This document shows positions 22,676 through 33,675 of a DNA stretch of 64,000 nucleotides, one piece after another. The DNA comes from Cocos nucifera (taxonomy: Eukaryota > Streptophyta > Magnoliopsida > Arecales > Arecaceae): NCBI GenBank assembly GCA_006176705.1, contig QRFJ01004266.1, positions 1 to 64,000 on the forward strand, written 5' to 3'. Every line of letters begins with the position of its first letter. Positions within the stretch are counted from its first letter, which is position 1. The notes below the pieces were generated by a model. It searched no databases. It saw nothing but the letters and a program-made list of their open reading frames with translations, and was not told the origin of the DNA. The position numbers and the translations under genes were made by a program.

Positions 22676-24476
22676 TTTATTCAAGATAGTGGCATTGGAA
22701 AGCAGATTAAGCTTGATGAGAAAGTCTCACAAGCAGAACGAGCTAAGGACCAAGTGGAACCAAATCAGGTTGAGCCAATAAGAACACTACCTCCTCCACC
22801 TCGTAGATCGGAAAGAGTTTCCCGTCCCCCTGAAAGATACTTAGGTATTATTTCAGAGGACGTAGAGGAAATGTTCCTCATAGGTAATGGTGCTCATGGT
22901 GATGATCCCAAAACCTACAACGAGGCGATATCAGATATCGACTCCGAGAAATGGCTTGAGGCAATGAAGTCAGAGATTCGACTCGATGCACTCAAACCAA
23001 GTCTGGACCTTGGTAGATCCACCAGAAGGTATAGTACCTATTGGGTGTAAATGGATCTTCAAGAGAAAGATTGGTGCAGATGGGAATGTGGAGACATTCA
23101 AGGCTAGACTGGTGGCAAAAGGTTATAGTCAACGTGAAGGCATTGACTATCAGGATACCTTTTCCCCGGTAGCTATGCTAAAATCCATCCGCACATTGCT
23201 TGCTGTTGCAGCCTATTTCGATTATGAAATATGGCAAATGGACGTGAAAACGGCATTCCTAAATGGATATCTTGAGGAAGATATCTATATGGAACAGCCG
23301 CTAGGTTTCACATCCAGTGATACTGATCACAAGGTTTGCAAGCTGCAAAGGTCCATATATGGACTTAAGCAAGCATCTCGGAGCTGGAACACTCGTTTCA
23401 ATGATGTGATCAAAAAGTTTGGTTTCATCAAAAATGAAGAGGAACCATGTGTTTTCAAAAGGGTCAGTGGGAGCGCTGTTGTCTTCCTCGTATTGTACGT
23501 GGATGACATCCTCCTTATTGGGAATGATATTCCCATGTTGACATCAGTCAAGATGTGGTTGTCTAAGGAATTCTCCATGAAAGACCTAGGTGAAGCATCC
23601 TTTATTCTAGGAATTAAGGTCTATAGGGATAGACCGAATAGGATGCTAGGACTTTCACAGAAAATGTACATAGAGGAAGTACTAAAGAGGTTTAGTATGG
23701 AAAACTCTAAGAGGGGATTAATACCCTTCAGACATGGTATTCATCTTTCCAAGAAGATGTGCCCCAGCACACCTGAGGAAATAGAACGCATGAGCAAGAT
23801 CCCTTATGCTTCTGCAATAGGGAGCCTCATGTATGCCATGCTATGTACACGACCTGATATAGCCCATGCTGTGAGTGTCACAAGCAGATATCAGTCAAAT
23901 CCAGGTGAAGAACACTGGACTTCTGTGAAATGTATCCTTAAGTACTTGAGAAGAACTAAGGATATGATGTTGGTCTTTGGTAATGGAGAACTCCAAGTTC
24001 AGGGATACACAGACTCGGACTTCATGTCCGATATAGATGATCGAAAGTCGACATCTGGAAGTCTGTTTGTGTGCAATGGTGGAGCTGTCAGCTGGAAGAG
24101 TTCCAAGCAAACTGTGATAGCAGATTCCACCATGGAAGCAGAATATATAGCTGCATCAGAGGCTGCAAAGGAAGCATTCTGGTACAAGAAGTTTGCTGCA
24201 GAAATTGGAGTAATGCCATCAGATGCCATTCCTCTTTACTGCGACAACAATGGCGCCATAGCCCTTGCTAAGGAGCCGAGGTCTCACCAGAAGTCCAAGC
24301 ACATTGAGCGGCGATATCATCTCATCCGCGATTACCTTGAGAAAGGTTACGTTGAGGTCAAGAGAGTCAACTCCGCAGATAATGTGGCAGACCCACTTAC
24401 AAAGCCGTTGGGCCAGCAGAAGATCGAAGCCCACCTTGAGAAGATGGGACTTAGACTTGTAGCCAATTGGCTTTAG
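22676..24476 (+). pseudogene. pol: pol, reverse transcriptase and RNase H, A2
   Basis: Follows the TAG in frame. A one-base insertion near 22977 (GAGATTCGACTC, against GAGATCGACTC in A3) shifts the frame. From 22986 the frame is open to the end: reverse transcriptase with KARLVAKGY, YVDD at 23496-23507 and GLKQASRSWN, then full RNase H with DSDFMSD, TMEAEYIAASEA and YCDNNGAIALA, closing at LVANWL just before the polypurine tract. The 3' end is complete and shows what A1 and A3 lost. Confidence 0.9.
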
Positions 24477-24480
24477 GACA

Positions 24481-24490
24481 AGTGGGAGAT
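24481..24490 (+). other. Polypurine tract, A2
   Basis: AGTGGGAGAT before TGTTAG, as in A1. Confidence 0.85.
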
Positions 24491-26771
24491 TGTTAGATAT
24501 ATGTGCCCTAGAAGCCAGAATTGGCTGACACTTGTAATACACTTCTAGGGGCAAAATTGTAATTTTGACTATAATTAATGAAATGGGTTATTTTCTATCA
24601 CACATGTGTATTTAGTGTCTGTGATACATCCTTTGAGTTAATGGTAATGATAATTCATATTTTCAAGAGTTGAAAATTTAAGACATGAATAATCATTATT
24701 AACTCATAAACAGCTCCCGACCATAGGATCATCACGAGGATGGTGATTGATCCGGAAGGTTGGTGTACGATCGCTTCTCTTTAGTAGATGAGTCTTGAGT
24801 CTACGGTGTGGAGACACCGGAGCGAGAGTACAGGTACTCGTTAGAGAACGAGGGCACTGAGCGTGACCACCTCGAGTAGTCATTAGGAAGTCTACCTTCT
24901 CGTCAATGACTGACTCGATGCTGCAGTAGTGTGTCTGGTTCTTTGACCTGAGATGCATCGGCAGTTCACCTTGAGGGTGTTATAGTTTGACTACACCATT
25001 ACTCGGTCTCCTAGCCATATGGAACCCTGAGGTGTATGTTGGCTATAGCATGTTCATTGTAGGAACTGGATTGCATCAAGATGGGATCTATCTACCTCGG
25101 TGGTAGAGGAGTAGCCCTATGATGATCATGAGAATCAAGTCCAGAAATCCATGGCCATGGTAGAGTGAAATAATAGAAAGAGTTTCTATTTAGATTTTCA
25201 CATTGGACTCGAATCGAATGATTACATCATATGACAGAGACTAGGGTTTGACGAGTTCACCTTAACCCTAATCTGATCGGGGCTCAAGATAGAAGAACTG
25301 AAATCACACAGGTAGCTGCACCAAGAGGTTCGCATTCAGCTCTGATGGGTTGCCACCATATACTGCTAGGTGTCACTGGTGGATTTTGGGAGCAATTAGA
25401 ATGATTTAGATGATCGATCATTCTAGCTGTTCGAATCAGAAGAGTTCTGATCCATCGAAAGGAGTTTCGATGATGTCTATGATAGAGATCATGACATATC
25501 CCATTACCATACAGAACTGAACCTAACTGGGTCACACAAACAAGGGTTTGAATCTGGTGATCATCAATTGAACTGATCTAGTTCAATTGATCTGAATGAG
25601 ATTCAATTAGGTTCAAGGAAATCGTGCTAGCACTCGATTGAACCTAACGTTCTTCTTTTACTATCATAAATAAGTTGTCCTGACTGAGCCAAAGGAGTTT
25701 GTGCTCAATCAGAGGCCTTCATATGGTCTGACTGGAGGTTGTCCAAGTCAGAATAGGTTGTCTTATTTGTAAGACATTACCTGCCATTTTTGGTCACCTG
25801 CCATTTCTTGTTCTTTGACTTTGGTCAAAAGTCTACCTTTGACTGGTCAAACGTTGACCATTGACCCTTTGACTTTTGACCACATGTCATGCACCTATTG
25901 GAGAGCTGGTGGGGGCCTGTCCCCCTGCCAGAACCTGGCAAGGAGAAGGGCGCACGCCAAGGGTGGCGTGAGCCCAAGTAGGAGGCGCCTAGGAGTCCTT
26001 GTTGGACAAGGACTCCACCTCCCTTTTGGATTCCAATCAGAGTTCTACTAAGAATCCAGTTTGACTGGTCTTAGGCGCCCTCTAAGGAGGAATCCAGGGG
26101 TCTCTATTCCAACCAATCAGATTTAGATCTGATTTCACAAAGGGTTGTGATTGGTTGAGAGGAAGAGGAGTTGGATCACAAGAGGTCTATAAATAAGACC
26201 CTGCGCCCAACCCTAATTTAATTCCAATGCTATTAGATACGCCCCAAGGCTGCCTCTCCCCTCCTTCTCCATGCCATAGTCTCTCTTCTCCCCTTGCTCT
26301 CCACGTCCAAAAGGTGTTTTGGACTTAGTTTGGTGCGATTCAGATCAAGGAAAGGCGATCAAAAGCAAGAAGGCTGCGCTGCTGCAAAAGGACGACTGCA
26401 GATCTTCAAAAGAGTTTTGAAGATCCTCCAGATCAGATCCAGATCTGATTTTTGGAGGTGTGATAGAGAAGAAGAGGATCTCCAGATCCAACCCGAGTGG
26501 ATACCGGTAGAGGCCAGGCGCTTGCGTGGCTAAGATCCAGAACCTTCCGCTGCAATCAGGATCATCTACAGGGTAATAGGATTACCCAAATCAGGTAAAT
26601 TAAATTTGATTTAATTTATCTTATTTTATTTTATTTATTAAAATAATAAGAATCAGATCTGAAACATATCAAGATCTGATTGAGATCAAGAGAAAATTTT
26701 TGAAATATATCTCTTGATCTAATCAGATCTGGACGAACCTGGACCGGGAAATCAGGATTTCCTTCCTTTCA
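24491..26771 (+). repeat. 3' LTR of A2
   Basis: About 2281 bp. Differs from the 5' LTR by a few substitutions and short indels, for example a 4-base insertion in CCCTAATTTAATTCC. The terminal bases are irregular (CCTTCCTTTCA). Confidence 0.9.
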
Positions 26772-27206
26772 ATCGGTGAGGCAGGCATTTGCAAGATAGA
26801 ATCACAGTAGATCTTCGTTCGACGAACCTCCGATCTGTGTTGCAGGTTCGTGTAGATCATCTATAGAGGTCGGATGCATGTATAGCTCTAAAAGCAATAA
26901 TGGAAATCAACTACAGAGTTTTTGACCCATGCAAAGGTAAGAAATCTGATCTCTTGGTAACCTAAATATGATATAGGGTTAGATCTAGAATTATTCTAGA
27001 TCTAAGTATTGATATGATCAATACCAATTATGATTAATTTAATTTTAGATTTATATTTACATCATGATAGATTATAGATCCTTGATGTAGGGTTTTATAA
27101 TTTGATTACATGTATATTATAGATTAAACTGTTTAATCTATGTCTTCCGCTGCTTTAATTTTGAAAAAGTTTTGAAATCTATGCATGAAACCCTACATGT
27201 TTCCCA
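26772..27206 (+). repeat. B1 5' LTR, second part
   Basis: Resumes B LTR similarity: GATCTTCGTTCGACGAACCT and GAGGTCGGATGCATGT match B2 near 62223-62290. Compared with B2, roughly 70-100 bp around the A2 insertion point are missing. Ends near CCCAA, four bases before the primer site. Confidence 0.75.
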
Positions 27207-27210
27207 ATAG

Positions 27211-27222
27211 TGGTATCAGAGC
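27211..27222 (+). other. Primer binding site, B1
   Basis: TGGTATCAGAGC after CCCAATAG; initiator-Met type. Confidence 0.85.
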
Positions 27223-27291
27223 AAGATTCTTTTATAATATATTCATGTTTTCTTTAGAATAAATCTAAAAATTAAAATTAATTAGAGATCA

Positions 27292-27631
27292 CACATACTG
27301 CCATAAAATTGTCCTGTTGTAAGTTTAACTCTTATAATGAAAAGGTTGTCCTAGTATGTGCTGATCTGAATCTGAATCATGAATAATTTAGATTAGATCT
27401 AAGAAAATTTATGATTCAATTTTTTAATTTAAATCTAAAATTAAATAGATATTAGATCTATTTTAGATTATTTAGATTAGATCTAAATAATATCAGGCTT
27501 GCACATACCGTCATAAGGTTGTCTTGCTATAAGGTTTATCCCTTACAGTGAAAAGGTTGTCCTAGTATGTGCTAATCCAAGAAATCTAAATCATAAATAT
27601 GTTAGATGAGATCTAAAATAATTTATGATTT
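27292..27631 (+). other. Leader hairpins of B1 (two related pairs)
   Basis: CACATACT (27292-27299) pairs with AGTATGTG (27353-27360). GCACATAC (27501-27508) pairs with GTATGTGC (27565-27572). Each right arm follows GGTTGTCCTA. Each is followed by a nested hairpin: 27374-27380/27411-27417 enclosing TTAGAT-TAG-ATCTAA, and 27588-27598/27621-27631 enclosing TTAGAT-GAG-ATCTAA. The module is thus duplicated in tandem. B2 keeps both near 62708 and 62920. The leader and decayed gag fill 27632-29427; nothing else is recognisable there. Confidence 0.55.
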
Positions 27632-29427
27632 ATTTTTAAATATTAAATCTAATATTAAATGGTTTATGATCTAATGTTGATCATTTAGATGAGATCCATG
27701 TGATATGTTTCATTTTTTGATCTAGATCTTCAAGTTGCATATGTTGATATGTAGCTTCATTTTTTAATCTAGTTTGCATATGTATGACATATAAGTTTTG
27801 TAGAATTTAAATTATGAACTTACTTTATATAAAACTCTAGCTTCTAAATCCTAGGACATGATTGAAACATTGAAACAAATTAGATCTAAAACCATCATTT
27901 GAATTTGATTCAAAGTAAAGTATTTATAATTAAAAAATATTTTAAATAATAAAATTAGAAATTAGTTATGAGGTTTCATAAATCCAAACCCATAATCCTT
28001 GAAATTAATTGAGAATTAAGTGATTGTTTAGGATCTAGGTTTTTGATTTAAAGATCCTAAGATAATTTCATAAAATGTGGGTTAAAGGGTCATGAGTTAG
28101 CTTGATTAGGTCCTTAACTAGGTTGGACCTAGGGTTAGATTAAATATGGACTTAGTTAAAAAATTGATCAAACCTAATTAATAGTTAATTAGGATTAGAT
28201 CATTTCTTTAGATCAATTCAATAGTTGTAGTTGATCAAAGTCCATACATCTAACAAATGGATACTGATCATGGCTCAATGGTCGAGCCCGAGTCTTTAGG
28301 CAGAGCAAATCAAATTGATAAATTGATTGGTGTCTAAGGTAAGTTTGATATTCCAGATCGATGGTTTTTAATTGGCAGCCCACTTACCTAGCCATTTCTG
28401 ATTGTGTCTAAGGCAAGCCGTGGTAGACCCTTCCATCGATCTCACTTACCCGACCAATGTGGTTAATCAGATTTTGATTAGGTTGCTTATTGATTCGTGC
28501 TAACCCATATCACATAGAAAATCAGTGAGACTGATATAGGTGCCCATGGACCAAAATTAATCTTAATCCTCATCAATGACTTGAGAAGTCAGTGGGAGGA
28601 CTTGACTTGGTGAAGTCAATGGGAGCAAATTGGTTCGTATCCTTTCTATCCTTAAATTACTAATAATTTAAATTCTCTAAAATTATTAGATTCTTAAAAT
28701 GATAAAATTATGGAGATAACTGGGTCATAGTGTCCCATTAAAGTGTTTGATAATGGATCCATTAACTCAACAATCATTGGAGGTCCATAGGCCTAGTGCT
28801 TGTTGATTAATGAAATTATCATTCATCATATGATGACTTGGATGTGTCTCTCTAATGGTGGTTAGGTTAACCAACCATAGTTGTGCTTAATCATTCGTTG
28901 GTTAGATACATCAAGTATAGTCATGTTAATGGTTGGACCTAACCAGATCCTTACAGTGGAGGCCCTAACCTACTGATTAGGTTTCTGAGGCAAAATTAAA
29001 TTACTAAAAATTTTTTGGAGAAATATTTGATTGTAAACCTACCCTTAGATGTACATGGGTTGACCAACCATAGTTAGACTTATGTGAAGTCTATGTGGAT
29101 TCTAATACCTACTAGAGAATTAAGGTAATTCTCCAAATTGGAGGTTGAGGCTATCAATTCGAACAAAATGATGGAAGAACCTTTAGACTAAAATCCAAGT
29201 CTCTAGGCTTAATATAATTCATATACTTAGGTTATTATTCTTTTTTCTCAAAATAAGGCTAAATCCTAATTGCTCCTGTCACTGTTAGACAGTAATGACT
29301 TATAGGATCCAACTTCAATAATTAGTATCAAAAGTTGAATTTGGTTCAATAGTATGAATGGATTTGTACTAGGGCCTCTTAGCTCAGTAAAAATAATTAG
29401 TCCAAAATTGATCCAAATCAGGTATAG

Positions 29428-29520
29428 TGCTTCTACTGTTAGAAGTAGGGTCATATTAAGAAGAATTGTCTTGCTTTCCTTGACCATAATAGGCTGAACA
29501 TGAGAAATGAACAAGAGTTG
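29428..29520 (+). pseudogene. gag: gag zinc knuckle remnant, B1
   Basis: In one frame the codons keep Cys-X2-Cys-X4-His-X4-Cys spacing (Cys at 29428 and 29437, His at 29452, Cys at 29467), but two of the X positions are TAG stops. A residual LAFLDHNR tail follows. This is the nucleocapsid end of a Copia gag, decayed. No open frame upstream is long enough to define the gag N-terminus. Confidence 0.7.
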
Positions 29521-29637
29521 CTTATTAAGAATGTGATATGATAACGCCTTAAACTTTTTCTATATGAAATTCTGCTACCTGGGTGTGAGATACCGATAGT
29601 TCTATATAATTTGTTGCAAGAACTATAGGTAAGTGGA

Positions 29638-30273
29638 TGAAGGGAAATCCTGATTTCCCGGTCCAGGTTCGTCCAGATCTGATTAGATCAAGAGATATAT
29701 TTCAAAAATTTTCTCTTGATCTCAATCAGATCTTGATATGTTTCAGATCTGATTCTTATTATTTTAATAAATAAAATAAAATAAGATAAATTAAATCAAA
29801 TTTAATTTACCTAATTTGGGTAATCCTATTATCCTGTAGATGATCCTGATTGCAGCGGAAGGTTCTGGATCTAGCCACGCAAGCGCCTGGCCTCTACCGG
29901 TATCCACTCGGATTGGATCTAGAGATCCTCTTCTTCTCTATCATGCCTCCAAAAATCAGATCTGGATCTGATCTGGAGGATCTTCAAAATTCTTTTGAAG
30001 ATCTGCAGTCGTCCTTTTGCAGCAGCGCAGTCTTCTTGCTTTTGATCACCTTTCCTTGATCTGAATCGCACCAACCTAAGTCCAAAAATCTTTTTGGACG
30101 TGGAGAGCAAGGGGAGAAGAGATTATGGCATGGAGAAGGAGGGGAGAGGCAGCCTTGGGGTGTGTCTAATTGCATTCACTTTTAATTAGGGTTGGGCGCA
30201 GGGTCTTATTTATAGACCTCTTGTGATCCAACTCCTCTTCCTCTCAACCAATCACAACCCTTTGTGAAATCAG
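29638..30273 (-). repeat. Family A LTR fragment, 3' part, inverted
   Basis: Begins TGAAGGGAAATCC, the reverse complement of the LTR end, and covers roughly the last 630 bp of the LTR. It stops abruptly inside the LTR (GAAATCAG) where a second LTR copy begins. Confidence 0.85.
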
Positions 30274-31318
30274 TGAAGGGAAATCCTGATTTTTCGGTCC
30301 AGGTTCGTCCAGATCTGATTAGATCAAGAGATATATTTCAAAATTTTTTCTCTTGATCCCAATCAGATCTTGATATGTTTCAGATCTGATTCTTATTATT
30401 TTAATAAAATAAAATTAAAAGATAAATTAAATCAAATTTAATTTACCTGATCTGGGTAATCCTATTATCCTGTTGATGATCCTGTTTGCAGCGGAAGGTT
30501 CTGGATCTTAGCCACGCAAGCGCCTGGCCTCTACCGGTATCCACTCGGGTTGGATCTGGAGATCCTCTTCTTCTCAATCACACCTCCAAAAATCAGATCT
30601 GGATCTGATCTGGAGGATCTTCAAAACTCTTTTGAAGATCTGCAGTCGTCCTTTTGCAGCAGCGCAGCCTTCTTGCTTTTGATCGCCTTTCCTTGATCTG
30701 AATCGCACCAACCTAAATCCAAAACACTTTTGGACGTGGAGAGCAAGGGGAGAAGAGACTATGGCGTGGAGAAGGAGGGGAGAGGCAGCCTTGGGGCGTG
30801 TCTAATAGCATTCGAATTAGGGTTGGGCGCAGGGTCTTATTTATAGACCTCTTGTGATCCAACTCCTCTTCCTCTCAACCAATCACAACCCTTTGTGAAA
30901 TCAGATCTAAATCTGATTGGTTGGAATAGAGACCCCTGGATTCCTCCTTAGAGGGCACCTAAGACCAGTCAAACTGGATTCTTAGTAGAACTCTGATTGG
31001 AATCCAAAAGGGAGGTGGAGTCCTTGTCCAACAAGGACTCCTAGGCGCCTCCTACTTGGGCTCACGCCACCCTTGGCGTGCGCCCTTCTCCTTGCCAGGT
31101 TCTGGCAGGGGGACAGGCCCCCACCAGCTCTCCAATAGGTGCATGACATGTGGTCAAAAGTCAAAGGGTCAATGGTCAATGTTTGACCAGTCAAAGGTAG
31201 ACTTTTGACCAAAGTCAAAGAACAAGAAATGGCAGGTGACCAAAAATGGCAGGTAATGTCTTACAAATAAGACAACCTATTCTGACTTGGACAACCTCCA
31301 GTCAGACCATATCTAACA
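30274..31318 (-). repeat. Family A LTR, inverted, with 1.2-kb internal deletion
   Basis: Starts TGAAGGG and ends CTAACA, so both LTR ends are present on the minus strand. The first ten LTR bases (TGTTAGATAT) are joined directly to ATATGGTCTGACTGG, which lies about 1.23 kb into a normal LTR. The joint falls in a shared ATAT. Confidence 0.8.
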
Positions 31319-31406
31319 TTCTCCGATGATCGAAAGTCGAGATCTAGATGCTAAATCGATTATTTTGACTCTAATGTTTACGTTTAAGGATTTGTTTACA
31401 AGAGAT
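31319..31406 (+). other. Degraded 3' internal end of a family A element
   Basis: Contains GATGATCGAAAGTCGAGATC, matching the RNase H start (DDRKSTS) of A1 at 7255, then unrelated or decayed sequence, then ACAAGAGAT, similar to the polypurine tract, directly before an LTR start. Confidence 0.55.
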
Positions 31407-33675
31407 TGTTAGATATATGTGCCCTAGAAGCCAGAATTGGCTGACACTTGTAATACACTTCTAGGGGCAAAATTGTAATTTTGACTATAATTAATGAAAT
31501 GGGTTATTTTCTATCACACATGTGTATTTAGTGTCTGTGATACATCCTTTGAGTTAATGGTAATGATAATTCATATTTTCAAGAGTTGAAAATTTAAGAC
31601 ATGAATAATCATTATTAACTCATAAACAGCTCCCGACCATAGGATCATCACGAGGATGGTGATTGATCCGGAAGGTTGGTGTACGATCGCTTCTCTTTAG
31701 TAGATGAGTCTTGAGTCTACGGTGTGGAGACACCGGAGCGAGAGTACAGGTACTCGTTAGAGAACGAGGGCACTGAGCGTGACCACCTCGAGTAGTCATT
31801 AGGAAGTCTACCTTCTCGTCAATGACTGACTCGATGCTGCAGTAGTGTGTCTGGTTCTTTGACCTGAGATGCATCGGCAGTTCACCTTGAGGGTGTTATA
31901 GTTTGACTACACCATTACTCGGTCTCCTAGCCATATGGAACCCTGAGGTGTATGTTGGCTGTGACATGTTCATTGTAGGAACTGGATTGCATCAAGATGG
32001 GATCTATCTACCTCGGTGGTAGAGGAGTAGCCCTATGATGATCATGAGAATCAAGTCCTGAAGCCCATGGCCATGGCAGAGTGAAATAATAGAAAGAGTT
32101 TCTATTTAGATTTTCACATTGGACTCGAATCGAATGATTACATCATATGACAGAGACTAGGGTTTGACGAGTTCACCTTAACCCTAATCTGATCGGGGCT
32201 CAAGATAGAAGAACTTAATCACACAGGTAGCTGCACCAAGAGGTTCGCATTCAGCTCTGATGGGTTGCCACCATATACTGCTAGGTGTCACTGGTGGATT
32301 TTGGGAGCAATTAGAATGATTTAGATGATCGATCATTCTAGCTGTTCGAATCAGAAGAGTTCTGATCCATCGAAAGGAGTTTCGATGATGTCTATGATAG
32401 AGATCATGACATATCCCATTACCATACAGAACTGAACCTAACTGGGTCACACAAACAAGGGTTTGAATCTGGTGATCATCAATTGAACTGATCTAGTTCA
32501 ATTGATCTGAATGAGATTCAATTAGGTTCAAGGAAATCGTGCTAGCACTCGATTGAACCTAACGTTCTTCTTTTACTATCATAAATAAGTTGTCCTGACT
32601 GAGCCAAAGGAGTTTGTGCTCAATCAGAGGCCTTCATATGGTCTGACTGGAGGTTGTCCAAGTCAGAATAGGTTGTCTTATTTGTAAGACATTACCTGCC
32701 ATTTTTGGTCACCTGCCATTTCTTGTTCTTTGACTTTGGTCAAAAGTCTACCTTTGACTGGTCAAACGTTGACCATTGACCCTTTGACTTTTGACCACAT
32801 GTCATGCACCTATTGGAGAGCTGGTGGGGGCCTGTCCCCCTGCCAGAACCTGGCAAGGAGAAGGGCGCACGCCAAGGGTGGCGTGAGCCCAAGTAGGAGG
32901 CGCCTAGGAGTCCTTGTTGGACAAGGACTCCACCTCCCTTTTGGATTCCAATCAGAGTTCTACTAAGAATCCAGTTTGACTGGTCTTAGGCGCCCTCTAA
33001 GGAGGAATCCAGGGGTCTCTATTCCAACCAATCAGATTTAGATCTGATTTCACAAAGGGTTGTGATTGGTTGAGAGGAAGAGGAGTTGGATCACAAGAGG
33101 TCTATAAATAAGACCCTGCGCCCAACCCTAATTCCAATGCTATTAGATACGCCCCAAGGCTGCCTCTCCCCTCCTTCTCCATGCCATAGTCTCTTCTCCT
33201 CTTGCTCTCCACGTCCAAAAGGTGTTTTGGACTTAGTTTGGTGCGATTCAGATCAAGGAAAGGCGATCAAAAGCAAGAAGGCTGCGCTGCTGCAAAAGGA
33301 CGACTGCAGATCTTCAAAAGAGTTTTGAAGATCCTCCAGATCAGATCCAGATCTGATTTTTGGAGGTGTGATAGAGAAGAAGAGGATCTCCAGATCCAAC
33401 CCGAGTGGATACCGGTAGAGGCCAGGCGCTTGCGTGGCTAAGATCCAGAACCTTCCGCTGCAATCAGGATCATCTACAGGGTAATAGGATTACCCAAATC
33501 AGGTAAATTGAATTTGATTTAATTTATCTTATTTTATTTTATTTATTAAAATAATAAGAATCAGATCTGAAATATATCAAGATCTGATTAAGATCAAGAG
33601 AAAATTTTTGAAATATATCTCTTGATCTAATCAGATCTGGACGAACCTGGACCGGGAAATCAGGATTTCCCTTCA
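31407..33675 (+). repeat. Complete family A LTR (plus) joined to inverted internal sequence
   Basis: 2269 bp, TGTTAG...CTTCA, TATA box at 33103-33110, very close to the A1 and A2 LTRs. The base after its terminal CA belongs to minus-strand integrase sequence. Flanks (GAGAT left, GTAGG right) are not a target duplication. Confidence 0.9.

Larger units (their letters stand above)
16388..26771 (+). mobile_element. Copia LTR retrotransposon, family A, copy A2 (most complete)
   Basis: Full element inside the B1 LTR: 5' LTR, primer site, leader, gag-pol with all domains, polypurine tract, 3' LTR. The LTRs are nearly identical to each other and very close to those of A1. Left flank ACCCC and right flank ATCGG do not form a target duplication, and the 3' LTR end reads CCTTCCTTTCA in place of CCCTTCA. 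Insertion was therefore followed by a small rearrangement, or the boundary is altered. Confidence 0.95.
14366..29637 (+). mobile_element. Copia family B, copy B1, interrupted by A2
   Basis: The LTR starts TGTTGAAAAATATG at 14366, is split by A2 at 16388, resumes at 26772 and ends near 27206. Primer site, leader and a decayed gag follow until family A LTR pieces cut it off at 29638. Without A2 the LTR is about 2.46 kb, matching 2.50 kb in B2. Integrase, reverse transcriptase and the 3' LTR are not in the window on this side. Confidence 0.85.
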
